The notes under the pieces were generated by a model. It was not told the origin of the DNA. It did no database searches and saw nothing but the letters and a program-made list of their open reading frames with translations. Positions 1 through 7,969 of a DNA stretch of 61,708 nt are shown in pieces. Within the stretch, counting starts at the first letter, position 1. Each line of letters starts with the position of its first letter. The position numbers and the translations under genes were made by a program. The stretch is from an uncultured Bacteroidales bacterium (GTDB taxonomy: Bacteria; Bacteroidota; Bacteroidia; Bacteroidales; UBA932): the NCBI GenBank assembly GCA_947630665.1, contig CANRID010000010.1, positions 1 to 61,708 of the forward strand, written 5' to 3'.

Positions 1-36
1 ATACCAAGTGGGAGAGTAGGTAACCGCCTGACCTTA
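1..36 (+). rRNA. rrf: 5S ribosomal RNA, 3' end (partial)
   Basis: The first bases include GTGGGAGAGTAGG, the conserved 3' segment of bacterial 5S rRNA. They are followed directly by a hairpin and T-run. Only the last third of the gene lies in the window, and the exact 3' end is estimated. It marks the end of an rRNA operon read left to right into this window. Confidence 0.8.
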
Positions 37-39
37 ATG

Positions 40-75
40 AGAGGACATTCGGATTGACGGGTGTCCTCTTTTTTT
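40..75 (+). terminator. Rho-independent terminator of the rRNA operon
   Basis: An 8-bp stem (bases 40-47 pair with 62-69) has a 14-base loop and is followed by seven T residues. It lies just after the 5S sequence and ends that rRNA operon. Confidence 0.85.
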
Positions 76-105
76 AGTTAGGAAAGTGCTTTTGTGAACA
101 CGGTG

Positions 106-1308
106 CTAATGCGCCGTTTTTTCTATTATTCTGAGAATCATATTTATCCCGTCCGGGATCAACCGGTCTTCGAAATCGAAGCGGGGATGATGGAGAGGGG
201 CATGGTCCCGGCCGGCCCCCAGATCGAAAAATGCGGCCTCGCCATTGCGGGTGAAATAAGCGAAGTCATCGGAGCCTTTTTCCGGTTCTGCCGCATACAT
301 GACAGGCAGCCCCAGTTCGCGGGCGCATTCTTCCGCAATCCGGTTGGCAAGGGGACTGTTTATAGTGGCGGGAAAACTGTCGGGATAGGAAATGGAGATT
401 TTAAATCCGTTGTCCCCGTTTTTGCCTGTCGCAGACAGGTATCGTGCATATTCCGCTTCGCATAACCGGCGTATTTCCCGTTCCGTTTCCTTTTTCATCT
501 CTTCTAATTTCGGGTCCGTATCCGCCCGGAGCGTAAACCGCATGATGCCACTGCCGGGAGTGGTTCCGTAAGCGGGTTCGCCGATAATAAGATTGACTAC
601 GGTAGCTAAGGTACCCGGCGCATCGTATTTTTTCAGGAATCGGGCCAGATCCAGGAATATGTCAGAAGGGTTGAGCGCCAGATGAGGGGAGCAGGCGTGG
701 GCGGTATGCCCCTCTATGGCCACTTCCATGCCTGTGGAGGCATAAGCATAGGTGGAGGGGTTGATAATGACCGTATGCAGCGGGAAGCCGGGCTTGTTAT
801 GCAGGGCGAAAGAATAATCGAATCCGATATGCAGACGGGAGAGTTCCTCCGCCATTTTCTTCGCTCCTTCTCCGGTTTCCTCGGCCGGCTGGAATAACAG
901 ATATACCTCTCCGGCTTCCACAGGACTTCCTTTTTCCTGTTTGTTCCGGCATAGCGCCCGCGCGACTCCGCACAGAATGGCCATATGGCCGTCGTGTCCG
1001 CACAGATGTCCTGCGCCGTCGTTCCGGGACCGATAGGAAAATCCGTTTTCTTCCCGGATAGGCAGGGCGTCCGTTTCGCACCGGAACATACGGGAAGGTC
1101 CCGGCCGGTTCCCCCGGAAAAGGGCGAGCATCCCGTGTCCGCCTATCTCCGTGTAGATTTTGTCGGGATGGCAGGCCTTCAGAAATCCGATGAGGGTGCG
1201 GGCCGTTTCCTGTTCATTTCCGGATGTTTCCGGGTATTGGTGAATCCGGTGCCGGAGTTGGGTTATTTCCTGCAGGAAAGGTAAGCCTTCGATTGGTTTT
1301 TGTTCCAT
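106..1308 (-). CDS. M20-family amidohydrolase/peptidase
   Basis: This 400-residue protein belongs to the M20D amidohydrolases (HipO/AbgB type), which hydrolyse N-acyl amino acids or similar amides with a two-metal centre. Visible metal-site motifs are CGHDGHM near residue 105 and PAEETGEGA near residue 142. An LRHRIHQYPE motif at about residue 18 is typical of the family start. The substrate cannot be read from the sequence. The ATG at 1308 lies inside the 3' end of trmB, a 95-bp out-of-frame overlap, so the gene is probably translated from the same mRNA. No gene lies between it and the 5S terminator, so it is the last gene of the run that starts with holB or further upstream. Confidence 0.85.
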   Translation of the reverse strand: MEQKPIEGLPFLQEITQLRHRIHQYPETSGNEQETARTLIGFLKACHPDKIYTEIGGHGMLALFRGNRPGPSRMFRCETDALPIREENGFSYRSRNDGAGHLCGHDGHMAILCGVARALCRNKQEKGSPVEAGEVYLLFQPAEETGEGAKKMAEELSRLHIGFDYSFALHNKPGFPLHTVIINPSTYAYASTGMEVAIEGHTAHACSPHLALNPSDIFLDLARFLKKYDAPGTLATVVNLIIGEPAYGTTPGSGIMRFTLRADTDPKLEEMKKETEREIRRLCEAEYARYLSATGKNGDNGFKISISYPDSFPATINSPLANRIAEECARELGLPVMYAAEPEKGSDDFAYFTRNGEAAFFDLGAGRDHAPLHHPRFDFEDRLIPDGINMILRIIEKTAH

Positions 1309-2050
1309 AACTCTTGTCTTTTGTTTTCATTTCCTCTTTTTTCCAATATTTTTCGTCCCATTGCGGTTCGGCCAGCGGCTCGGTATTGTCTATCCGAAAG
1401 CGGAGATAGGTAATGGGGAATCCTTTGGACAGAAAATAGGTTTCGTAAAAGGTACGGATCGAAAGGATCTCGTCCGCTTTGTCGGTTCCGTAAATGTCCG
1501 TGCAGGCATCTAATACGGTCAACCGGTTCCGGAGGGCCAAAGCGGCGGTATATTCGTGCAGGAAACGGCTGTCCGTTTTCAGATGCACTATGCCGTCGGG
1601 AACCAGAAAATTTTTGTACCGGTTCAGAAAAGGAACGGAGGTGAGCCGCTTGCGGGCTTTTTTTATCTGCGGGTCGGGAAAAGTAATCCATATTCCGGCT
1701 ATTTCGTTCGGGGCGAATAAGGATTCTATGAATTCTATCCGGGTGCGGATAAAAGCGGCGTTCTGCAACCTGTGTTCTTCTACGTATTTGGCGCCTTTCC
1801 ATAACCGGGCGCCTTTTATGTCTATCCCGATAAAATTCGTATCAGGAAATTTTTCGGCCAAGGATATGGTATATTCTCCTTTGCCGCACCCCAACTCTAA
1901 AATGATGGGATGGTCGTTCCGGAAAACTTCGCGGTTCCAGGCTCCTTTCAGCCGATAGTCCTTTCTCAGAACCTCCTCGGTGGCCGGTTGGAAAAGACAC
2001 CGGAACGTTTCGTTTTCCTGGAATTTCCGTAATTTGTCTTTTGCACTCAT
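1214..2050 (-). CDS. trmB: tRNA (guanine-N7-)-methyltransferase
   Basis: TrmB makes m7G46 in the variable loop of tRNAs using S-adenosylmethionine. The SAM-binding motif LELGCGKGEY is near residue 51. The family signature ITFPDPQIKKARKRL follows at about residue 120, with the HLKTDS motif after it. The protein is 278 residues. The conserved core ends near residue 240, and the remaining tail is low-complexity and basic (KTKDKSYGTK). The DNA encoding that tail also holds the start of the M20 gene, so the tail may be a recent loss of the original stop codon. The start at 2050 is 3 bases from the gldH stop, indicating one operon. Confidence 0.93.
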   Translation of the reverse strand: MSAKDKLRKFQENETFRCLFQPATEEVLRKDYRLKGAWNREVFRNDHPIILELGCGKGEYTISLAEKFPDTNFIGIDIKGARLWKGAKYVEEHRLQNAAFIRTRIEFIESLFAPNEIAGIWITFPDPQIKKARKRLTSVPFLNRYKNFLVPDGIVHLKTDSRFLHEYTAALALRNRLTVLDACTDIYGTDKADEILSIRTFYETYFLSKGFPITYLRFRIDNTEPLAEPQWDEKYWKKEEMKTKDKSYGTKTNRRLTFPAGNNPTPAPDSPIPGNIRK

Positions 2051-2053
2051 ATT

Positions 2054-2557
2054 TTACTTTCCTTGTTTGCAATAAACGCCCACGCCGCTGATATTTCCGT
2101 AATACAGGGCCGGGTCGCGCTGCAGGAGGTCGATTTGCCAGATTCCTCCCTCACGGTTGCGGATGCCGCCCCGGTAGAGCCGTTCTATTTCCCGTACGCC
2201 GTGGCGGGATTGATAATTACCGGCCGGAGGCTCCGTGTAGGAGGGAAGCGAAAATGTATCCCGATAAACGGTTCCCCCGGGAGAGGTAAAAACAAGGGTA
2301 AGCGGATAACGGGAAATATCGTTCAACCGGCTGTTTTCCCGTAAACGGAGGGAGAAGTAGAGCTCGCATTCGTTCAGGGTGTCTTTCATATCCACCTGTA
2401 AACGGACCGGAAAATCTTTTTCCCATCCTTGCAGGGGGTCCAGATAGACGAAATCGTAATTTTTTACCGGTTCGCGGCAGGAGGCGGGCAAAAAAACGTA
2501 AGCCGCAATTCCTGCCAACAGGCAGGCAAGGCGTCTGTTTTTCCGTTTGAAAGACAT
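2054..2557 (-). CDS. gldH: GldH-type lipoprotein
   Basis: This 167-residue protein has a basic start, a hydrophobic segment and a lipobox ending at Cys27 (FLPASC), so it is an exported lipoprotein. The body (NYDFVYLDPLQGWEKDFPV) matches GldH, first described as a gliding-motility lipoprotein in Flavobacteria and kept in many non-gliding Bacteroidales, where its role is not clear. It sits between ricT and trmB with gaps of 7 and 3 bases, an order common in Bacteroidetes. No other gliding genes are in the window. Confidence 0.85.
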   Translation of the reverse strand: MSFKRKNRRLACLLAGIAAYVFLPASCREPVKNYDFVYLDPLQGWEKDFPVRLQVDMKDTLNECELYFSLRLRENSRLNDISRYPLTLVFTSPGGTVYRDTFSLPSYTEPPAGNYQSRHGVREIERLYRGGIRNREGGIWQIDLLQRDPALYYGNISGVGVYCKQGK

Positions 2558-2564
2558 ATTCCGA

Positions 2565-3713
2565 TTATTGTTTTTTATTTCTGCTCCTGTTCTTTTTATT
2601 CCGGGAATTCCTCTTTCTGTTATTTTTGGATTCGTCGAAGCGGGAGATGCTGTCTTCCCCTACCGCGCTTAAAAATTCCGGCGATTTTTCTACCGGATCT
2701 CCCAGCAGGGACTTGCCCTTTATACCTTTTTTATTCAAATGGATGATTTCTTTCACCTCTTTGGCGGTAAGCGGAATCATGTTGGCCATGTTTTGCGGAT
2801 CATAGGAAAACCACATGACACCCTGCAAAATATCGGTTTTAAGCAAATACGCCTCCCCGTCTTCCAATTGCAGCGGTCCGTTTACATTCGGAATGTGGCT
2901 TTGGGCGTCTATATAGACGGGAGCTTCGTAATTTATGCAGCATTTGAGCTTTCCGCATTGCCCGGCCAATTTCTGGGGGTTAAGGGAAAGATCCTGACAG
3001 CGGGCCATCTGGGTGGTAATGGATTGGAAATCGGACATGTATCTGGAGCAGCATAACGCCTGTCCGCAAACTCCCAGGCCTCCTATGAGCCCGGCTTCCT
3101 GTCGCGCTCCTATCTGTTTCATCTCGATCCGGATTCTGAATTCTTCGGCGAATAGCTTGATCAATTGCCTGAAATCCACCCGCTCGTCTGCAATGTAATA
3201 GAAAATGGCCTTGGAACCGTCGCCCTGGAATTCCACGTCCCCGATTTTCATGTTCAATTGAAGATCTGCGGCGATCTGTCGGGAACGGATCATCACTTTA
3301 TGTTCCCGGGCAATGGCTTCCTGCCATTTTTCAATGTCATGGGGCCGGGCTTTCCGGTATATTTTTCTGAATTCGTACGTGGCCGGATCGATATGCTCCC
3401 GTTGCAGCTGCCGCCCTATCACGGGGCCGTGCAGGGTTATAATCCCGACATCGTATCCGTTCTGGGCTTCTACCACCACTATGTCTCCCATTTTGAGATT
3501 CTGTCCCGAATCGTTCTTGAATATGATTTTCCGGGTGTTCTTGAACCGGACTTCGAAATATTGTTTCAGTTCTTCCTGTGTGATTCCTTCCAGCCAGTCG
3601 AAAACGGCCAGTTTGCAGCACCCGTGTTTGTAGGTATATACCGTCTCGCCCTGCCTGTTCCTTTCTTTTACGCACCCTCTCAGGCAATCATAGGTCTTAT
3701 CGTTCGTTTCCAT
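2565..3713 (-). CDS. ricT: PSP1-domain protein, RicT/YaaT family
   Basis: RicT (YaaT) family proteins have a PSP1 domain. In Bacillus RicT acts with RlmA-like partners in RNA maturation and development, but the role in Bacteroidetes is unproved. The protein has 382 residues. The PSP1 core (GVCGQALCCSRYM and KLKCCINYE, residues 214-270) contains the paired cysteines that bind an iron-sulfur cluster in this family. The C-terminus is very basic and low-complexity (RNSRNKKNRSRNKK), suggesting RNA or ribosome contact. The gene starts 2 bases after the holB stop, so the two are translationally linked. Confidence 0.88.
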   Translation of the reverse strand: METNDKTYDCLRGCVKERNRQGETVYTYKHGCCKLAVFDWLEGITQEELKQYFEVRFKNTRKIIFKNDSGQNLKMGDIVVVEAQNGYDVGIITLHGPVIGRQLQREHIDPATYEFRKIYRKARPHDIEKWQEAIAREHKVMIRSRQIAADLQLNMKIGDVEFQGDGSKAIFYYIADERVDFRQLIKLFAEEFRIRIEMKQIGARQEAGLIGGLGVCGQALCCSRYMSDFQSITTQMARCQDLSLNPQKLAGQCGKLKCCINYEAPVYIDAQSHIPNVNGPLQLEDGEAYLLKTDILQGVMWFSYDPQNMANMIPLTAKEVKEIIHLNKKGIKGKSLLGDPVEKSPEFLSAVGEDSISRFDESKNNRKRNSRNKKNRSRNKKQ

Positions 3714-3715
3714 AA

Positions 3716-4843
3716 CTATACATTATAATAGATGCGATTGCATAAATCGCAGAAAATAAATTTAGGGTTCACGTTCCTTTCGATATGCTCTATCGCGGAA
3801 TTTAAAAATCCGTATCCTTTCATATAGAAATCTTTCCGGATTTTTCCCGACAGTTCTTTCAGCTTTTCCCTTTCTCCGCGCGGAGTATAGGAAATATCAT
3901 CCAGGCCCAGACCCAGCATATATGTTTTTCTTAAAATCTCTAATGCCTCTATGCACAGGGATTTCTGGTCTTCCTTTCCCCAGCCGGCGACCTTTTCCCA
4001 GATTTCGAATAAGGAAACCAGATCTTTTTTGACGGCTGATTCCAGAATCGTTACAAAAGTAATATATTTATCGTTATTCTCGTTTCCCTCCTCTATCATT
4101 TCCACGGCTTTGCCGTAACTGCCGCCCGAACACCGTGCCCAAAAAGCCGCATCTTCCTTTTGCAGACCGAATCTTGCCGAAAGCGCATCCGCCAGCCGGG
4201 ATTCCTCTATGGGGCCGGTCTCTATAATCCTGCATCGGGAAAGGATGGTGGCCAATATTTTCCCCGGGTTGTGGGAGATCATGAAATAATAAGTGTCCGG
4301 CTGCGGCTCCTCTAAGGACTTGAGCAGTTTATTGGCCGCTTCCGTATTCATCCTTTCCGGAAACATAATCAGCATTACCTTGGGTCCTCCCTCGTAAGAG
4401 CTCAGGCTTAATTTGCGTATGATGGAAGAGGCTTCGCTTACGCTGATGATGCCGAATTTGTTTTCGATGCCCAGCGTTTTGTACAGCTGCTGTTCGTTGA
4501 AATAGGGATCGGAAAGCACCGCCTGTCTCCAGAGAGGGTAAAAATCGTCGATTTCGCTTTTTTTGTCTTTGCCTACCAGAACGGAGGTGTTGGTGGGGAA
4601 GGTGAAATGGAGATCGGGATGGATCAGTTTTTCCACCTTGTTGCACGGATGGCACCGGCCGCATGAATCGCCCTCCTTTCTGTCGGTACAGAAAAGATAT
4701 TGTATAGCCGCCAGCGCGAGAGTCAGTGCGCCGCACCCCGGCCTTTCCGTAAAAAGAACGGCATGCGGAATCCGGCCGGAATCCACCATCTTACGCAAAT
4801 TATCGACAATAAGGGTATGTCCTAATATTTCTGAAAATTGCAT
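3716..4843 (-). CDS. holB: DNA polymerase III subunit delta' (clamp loader)
   Basis: The delta' subunit is part of the clamp loader that places the beta clamp on DNA. The N-terminus (MQFSEILGHTLIVDNLRKMV) and the zinc-binding cysteines (C51 and CGRCHPC near residue 60) are typical. The P-loop is degenerate (TERPGCGALTLA), as expected for delta', which does not hydrolyse ATP. The SRC motif is kept (ILSRCRIIE, near residue 205). Length 375 residues is normal for Bacteroidetes. It begins a minus-strand run holB-ricT-gldH-trmB-M20 and follows the U32 gene by 19 bases. Confidence 0.9.
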   Translation of the reverse strand: MQFSEILGHTLIVDNLRKMVDSGRIPHAVLFTERPGCGALTLALAAIQYLFCTDRKEGDSCGRCHPCNKVEKLIHPDLHFTFPTNTSVLVGKDKKSEIDDFYPLWRQAVLSDPYFNEQQLYKTLGIENKFGIISVSEASSIIRKLSLSSYEGGPKVMLIMFPERMNTEAANKLLKSLEEPQPDTYYFMISHNPGKILATILSRCRIIETGPIEESRLADALSARFGLQKEDAAFWARCSGGSYGKAVEMIEEGNENNDKYITFVTILESAVKKDLVSLFEIWEKVAGWGKEDQKSLCIEALEILRKTYMLGLGLDDISYTPRGEREKLKELSGKIRKDFYMKGYGFLNSAIEHIERNVNPKFIFCDLCNRIYYNV

Positions 4844-4862
4844 CGTGTAAAATTAAGGTTTT

Positions 4863-6866
4863 TTATCCAATAATTATCATTTCGCAATTCCTGCAATCGA
4901 ATTTCAACTCTAAACGGTTTTTCCCGTTCAACAGAAACAGCGGTTCCCGGAGGTTGCCGGCCTTATGCGGATCGCCGTAGCGGGCGCAGAGTCCCAGTTC
5001 GTATTTGATACAATATTTGGTACGCATCAGTTCCGCCTTTTCCGGGGGACGGAGTTCGTAGGCCGGTGCGATCCGGAGGGCTCCTCTTTCTTTATATACT
5101 TCTCCCGACAGGGAATTGGAACAGTTGGCCAAATAGGTAAGGTCGCGGGGCGCCTGCCCGCTCGTGCGGTCCGGCCCGGTTGCGGTACGGACGGCCTGCC
5201 GTAGCCGCTGTGTTGCCTTCTCTTCCCGTACCCGGGCGGCTTTTCGGATTATTTCCAGCTTTTTCCCCGCTTCTTCTGCAAGCGCCCGCCGGAACCCGTT
5301 CAGCACGGCTGTCGGGAAAAAGGGGATGGTTTCACATTGTATTTCCTTGACTTCGAACCGGAAAATCCCGGCTGTTTTGCTCAGTTGGGAGGCAATCGCC
5401 TCTCTTGCGGTTTCCGGATTCCGGGCCGGGGAGGATTCGTCCGTTATTTTGTAATGGATAGAGAAGGCTTCCGGCAGGCCGTCCGTCTGCCTCTCTCCGT
5501 CGGGAGAGGGAACAGAAAGGAGATTTTCCCGGGAAGCGATATCCGGGACAAGGGACGGAAGCTGCGCCCGGATCGAATAGCCGTCGGGACCTTGAATAAA
5601 GCGGACGGGTACGGGAATCAGGCGGCGGGGCGTGCGGGTTTCCAACTCTTTTTCGAAAGCGATGTTATAGTTCCGGTAAATCTTGGTGTTTACGGGAATC
5701 CGTATTTTTTCGGTGGTGCATACGAGATTTTCATGGCAGGTGTTGGCCCGTGCGCCGAGTATTTCGCCCTCGGGAGTAACGAAACAAAGCCCGTCTCCGT
5801 TGTGGATCTCTCCGGGACGCCGGGAGGGTTCTCCGTTGTTGCCGCCGGATGGATATTCATAGCGGAACTCGAGCATCCCCTGCCGGTTGTAGGATACCCG
5901 GGAAATGTATCCTAAAAATTCTCCCAAATATTTGGCGCCGTCGGCGCTTCTCCAGGAGCTGCGTTTGCCGTCTATAAAGAATTCCGTATAGCCCCGGTTG
6001 AATGTAAGCCAGGGACGGGGAGTGAATCCTCCCGTGCATTCTCCCCAGGAAGAGCGCGTATATTGGGGATGCTCCCGGATCCAGGCGTCTAAGATGAGCC
6101 TGTAATGCGATACTATATTCTTTACATAGGAGATGTTTTTCAGCCGTCCTTCTATTTTGAAAGAGGTGACGCCTGCGCGGATCAGGTCGGGTATGCGGTT
6201 TTCCAAGTTGAGATCTTTCGGCGAGAGCAACGGCCGGCCGGACTCTATGACCCGGCCCCCGCTATCGGTGAGCGTGTAATCGCTGCGGCATGCCTGCGTG
6301 CAGGTTCCCCGGTTGGCGCTTCTCCCCGTGAGATATTGGCTTAGATAACATTGGCCGCTGTAACAAACGCACAGCGCGCCGTGAACGAAAGCCTCTAAAG
6401 GTACTTTGACTGCCTGCCGGATGCTCCGGATCTGTTCTATACTCAGACCCCGTTCTAAAATGAGACGTTCGAACCCCAGCGACTGCGCAAATGCGGCTTC
6501 GCGGGGAGTGCGAATAACAGTCTGGGTGGAAGCATACAGAGGGATGGGCGGCAATTCCATTTTAAAAACGGAAAGGTCCTGAACGATTACCGCATCGCAG
6601 CCGGCCCGGTATGCCTCCCGGATCATCCGGTTTGCCTCTTCCAATTCGTTTTCGTAAAGAATGGTATTGAGGGTCAGGTAGATTCTGACCCCAAAGCGAT
6701 GGGCGTAATGCACTAACTCCGTTATATCGGAGAAAGAATTGCCGGCCGCTTCGCGGGCTCCGAATTTCGGTCCTGCAATATATACGGCATCGGCACCGCA
6801 GTCGATAGCCGCAATGCCGATGTCTTTATTTTTAGCCGGAGCCAGCAGCTCGAGCCCTATTTGCAT
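4863..6866 (-). CDS. U32-family peptidase-like protein (RlhA/YdcP type)
   Basis: This 667-residue protein has the U32 core (LELLAPAKNKDIGIAAIDCG at the start). The signature around residues 165-195 contains CYSGQCYLSQ and RGTCTQACR, whose four cysteines are a probable iron-sulfur site. A DUF3656-like middle follows, then a C-terminal cysteine cluster (CIKYELGLC and FDCRNC). E. coli YdcP (RlhA) is similar in size and layout and hydroxylates C2501 of 23S rRNA. The same activity here is an inference from family only. The start codon overlaps the last 10 bases of the TPR gene, so the two genes are coupled. Confidence 0.85.
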   Translation of the reverse strand: MQIGLELLAPAKNKDIGIAAIDCGADAVYIAGPKFGAREAAGNSFSDITELVHYAHRFGVRIYLTLNTILYENELEEANRMIREAYRAGCDAVIVQDLSVFKMELPPIPLYASTQTVIRTPREAAFAQSLGFERLILERGLSIEQIRSIRQAVKVPLEAFVHGALCVCYSGQCYLSQYLTGRSANRGTCTQACRSDYTLTDSGGRVIESGRPLLSPKDLNLENRIPDLIRAGVTSFKIEGRLKNISYVKNIVSHYRLILDAWIREHPQYTRSSWGECTGGFTPRPWLTFNRGYTEFFIDGKRSSWRSADGAKYLGEFLGYISRVSYNRQGMLEFRYEYPSGGNNGEPSRRPGEIHNGDGLCFVTPEGEILGARANTCHENLVCTTEKIRIPVNTKIYRNYNIAFEKELETRTPRRLIPVPVRFIQGPDGYSIRAQLPSLVPDIASRENLLSVPSPDGERQTDGLPEAFSIHYKITDESSPARNPETAREAIASQLSKTAGIFRFEVKEIQCETIPFFPTAVLNGFRRALAEEAGKKLEIIRKAARVREEKATQRLRQAVRTATGPDRTSGQAPRDLTYLANCSNSLSGEVYKERGALRIAPAYELRPPEKAELMRTKYCIKYELGLCARYGDPHKAGNLREPLFLLNGKNRLELKFDCRNCEMIIIG

Positions 6867-7789
6867 TGTAAAGAAGTGACCTTGCTCTGTGCGAAATCTT
6901 TGAATTGTGCGTTGGTTACAATTTGTTTATAATATACACAGGCTTTTGCATTATTGCCTTTACCTTCATAGGATCTGGCCAGATAATAGGCTATGGTAGC
7001 GTCTTTACCGTCCTGGACTTTTTCTAATAGGGTAATCGCCTGGTCGTATTTCTTCAAATTGAAAGCTGCGATTCCGCCTAATTTGCTTACCTGCGGATTG
7101 TCGCCGTATTCGGAAGCCGCGAGTGCGTTTTCGAGCATGCTTGCATTATTTTTCGCGCTGTAAGCGGCAACGGCTTTCTTTGCATACAGGTTCAGCAATT
7201 GTTTGTATGCATTATCCTTTTGTCCTAATTCGGCCGCTTTTTTCAGATTCTCTATGGCATTGGTCTCATCCTTGAGCTGGTTTTGCGCCATACCCAACCG
7301 GAGATAGGCCATTCCGTTGTCCGGGGCTTCGGTGATGACTTTCTGATATTCTGCAGCCGCTTCCGCGAATTTACCGTCGTTCAACAATGCATTTCCGGCC
7401 ATAAGCAGAATATTGGGAATCAGCTCTTTGGCATCTTTTGCCACGTCCGGCTGGCCGTATTCTTCCGCTTTTGCAACAGCTTCTTTTAATTTTGCCAGCG
7501 CATCGTCCGTTTTTTTATTGGTAGCGTCTTCTTTTCCCATCTGTATCAGCAGCTTGGGAATAATCCCTTTAATTTCGGCCACCATGGAAGCACCTTCCTC
7601 TCCCACACTTTGGGCGGCAGTGAGCGCTTTCTGGAAATTTTCCAGCGCTGTCACATTGTCGCCGCCTTGCAGGGCGGTTGCCGCATTGTTATAAAGTTCT
7701 GTCGCTTGGCTTAGGTCTTGTGCGTGGGCGGCTCCGAAAATGAACATTGAGAACAATGCTGCCGCTAAAAATTTTCCGATCCTTTTCAT
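6857..7789 (-). CDS. Exported TPR-repeat protein
   Basis: This 310-residue protein has a signal peptide ending near AHAQDL (residues 1-24). Several tetratricopeptide repeats follow: ALENFQKALTAAQ, LAKLKEAVAKAEEYG, FAEAAAEYQKVITEAPDNGM and AIENLKKAAELGQKDNA. It is expected in the periplasm as a protein-protein scaffold with no catalytic motif. Its own minus-strand promoter element lies at 7855-7862, and its 3' end overlaps the U32 gene. Similar secreted TPR proteins are widespread in Bacteroidales, with no assigned role. Confidence 0.8.
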   Translation of the reverse strand: MKRIGKFLAAALFSMFIFGAAHAQDLSQATELYNNAATALQGGDNVTALENFQKALTAAQSVGEEGASMVAEIKGIIPKLLIQMGKEDATNKKTDDALAKLKEAVAKAEEYGQPDVAKDAKELIPNILLMAGNALLNDGKFAEAAAEYQKVITEAPDNGMAYLRLGMAQNQLKDETNAIENLKKAAELGQKDNAYKQLLNLYAKKAVAAYSAKNNASMLENALAASEYGDNPQVSKLGGIAAFNLKKYDQAITLLEKVQDGKDATIAYYLARSYEGKGNNAKACVYYKQIVTNAQFKDFAQSKVTSLQCK

Positions 7790-7854
7790 TGAATTGATGT
7801 ATGTTTAAATTAAACGTGATTTGTTTTTCACAAATGCTCTGTCAAATAACGTTC

Positions 7855-7912
7855 CAAAATTAAAAAAAAATAGCCATACAAACAAGAAAGCCCTGTTAAA
7901 TTCGTATTTTTG
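7855..7912. promoter_or_regulatory. Divergent promoter elements for the TPR and M16 genes
   Basis: Two Bacteroidetes -7 elements (TAnnTTTG) face apart. On the minus strand TAATTTTG at 7855-7862 serves the TPR gene. On the plus strand TATTTTTG at 7905-7912 serves the M16 gene. No clear -33 TTTG is seen for either. Confidence 0.45.
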
Positions 7913-7969
7913 CAGTTAATAAAATCCTGAACATTTATTAAAAGCGCTATTTTTACAATCGACGGGCCC

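Noticed and set aside
94-465. A 123-codon plus-strand reading frame opposite the M20 gene
   Set aside because: It lies wholly on the opposite strand of a well-supported gene, has no promoter or ribosome-binding site, and matches no family.
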